64,000 nucleotides of DNA from Pleodorina starrii (Eukaryota > Chlorophyta > Chlorophyceae > Chlamydomonadales > Volvocaceae): the NCBI GenBank assembly GCA_030267565.1, contig BRXU01000029.1:1161001-1225000 (forward strand). Reading direction: 5' to 3'. Of this stretch, positions 63,371 to 64,000 are shown in pieces. The translations under genes and the position numbers were made by a program. Each line of letters starts with the position of its first letter. Position 1 is the first letter of the stretch. The notes under the pieces are model-generated. The model had not been told where the DNA came from. It saw only the letters and a program-made list of their open reading frames with translations, and made no database searches.

Positions 63371-64000
63371 ATGGTCAAAGCGTACCTTCGATACGAGTTC
63401 TCGTCCGCTTTCGGCGTTATCACCAGCTCCGCGAACCCTACCTACGATGCGAGCGGGAAACTCCTGTTCACCTCCTCGCTGGAGAGCATCTCCGTGTGGA
63501 ATGCGAAGCAAGCAAGCCTGGTGAGCTTGCTGGTGGTTGCGTTCCTGCGACGGAAGACCATACATCATCCGCCCATCACCTCTGCCGCCTGCCGGCCCTG
63601 GTCCACCCCCGCCCAACCTCCCGGCCGGCTCATCCACTCCCCGTCGCCACCACTTGCCAGCACAGCGGCCATATCCTAACACCCCACAGCCGAGTCTGTC
63701 AGACGGCAGTGCGTACAGCCCACGGCAGGGCCCGTAACCTCTCAACACATGCCCCCGCCTCTGTCGTCCCCTCGGCCCCCTCGCAGGTCCGGCAGATGAG
63801 CCCCGTGGTCGCTAGCACCAGCGCGGGCGCCGGCGCCAGTGCTGCTGGTGGCGCCGTTGCGGAGGTTACGGTGCTGTGCTGCTCCCCCAGCGGCCCCACC
63901 ATCGCCGCCGGATACTCGGACGGCACGGTGAGGCGCGGCACACCACACCCGGGCGGGGCCGTGGACTGGGGAGCAGCGCCCTAACGCCTACAGCAGCGGC
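63371..64000 (+). CDS. UTP12: WD40 small-subunit processome protein WDR3/UTP12 (3' partial)
   Basis: Two exons, 63371-63520 and 63787-63927, give the first 97 residues; the gene runs off the window. The start MVKAYLRYEFSSAFGVI matches the conserved N terminus of the WDR3/Utp12/Dip2 family (K-x-YLRYE...FGVI), followed by the first WD-repeat strand elements (ISVWNAKQA). Exon 2 has an Ala/Gly-rich loop and then VLCCSPSGPTIAAGYSDGT, the standard WD40 blade pattern. UTP12 is part of the UtpB module of the nucleolar SSU processome needed for 18S rRNA maturation. The donor at 63928 (GTGAGG) closes the last visible exon. Confidence 0.8.

Overview
The window looks like nuclear DNA of a volvocine green alga (Chlamydomonas/Volvox lineage). 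It is GC-rich, genes have many introns with GT-AG borders, several genes are followed by the volvocine TGTAA polyadenylation motif, and proteins carry long Ala, Gln, Gly and Pro-Ser runs. The species cannot be fixed from sequence alone. All exon models were built by hand from splice motifs, reading-frame phase and family similarity.

Layout. 39-5658 (+): the 3' part of a membrane-anchored, EGF-like, Pro-Ser-rich surface protein. 7449-12090 (+): a calcium-regulated (EF-hand) solute carrier with a Brittle1-like carrier body. 12567-13087 (+): a possible Cys-rich coding stretch. 15993-16322 (-): TOM7, divergent from 16593-20119 (+), an RNA-binding-type protein with four hnRNP-Q-like acidic (NURR) domains. 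21599-25271 (-): a SET-domain methyltransferase of the Rubisco-LSMT type with a long insertion. 27033-36877 (-) and 41013-48867 (-): two tandem, eleven-exon paralogues encoding Gln/Ala/Pro-rich proteins with a conserved domain that I propose is the SAND-like VARL domain of the regA/rls family. A decayed retroelement reverse transcriptase lies between them. 51109-55789 (-): a leucine-rich-repeat protein, head to head with 56264-56632 (+), the thylakoid TatA/Tha4 translocase subunit. 57201-58209 (+): TMA7, followed 145 bases later by 58355-58687 (+), a DMAC1-like small membrane protein; the two may share a transcript. 60214-62448 (-): UMP-CMP kinase (5' end unresolved). 63371-64000 (+): the 5' end of the WD40 ribosome-biogenesis gene WDR3/UTP12.

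Most genes are housekeeping: mitochondrial import, carrier transport, thylakoid Tat export, translation and ribosome biogenesis, nucleotide metabolism. The accessory and most interesting part is the 27-49 kb block. The two paralogues match exon by exon in intron phase and often in length, and share sequence upstream of their start codons. The downstream copy has a one-base deletion in its penultimate exon plus an extra copy of part of that exon, so its C terminus may be damaged or chimeric. Gaps of more than 300 bases without a gene are listed as such.
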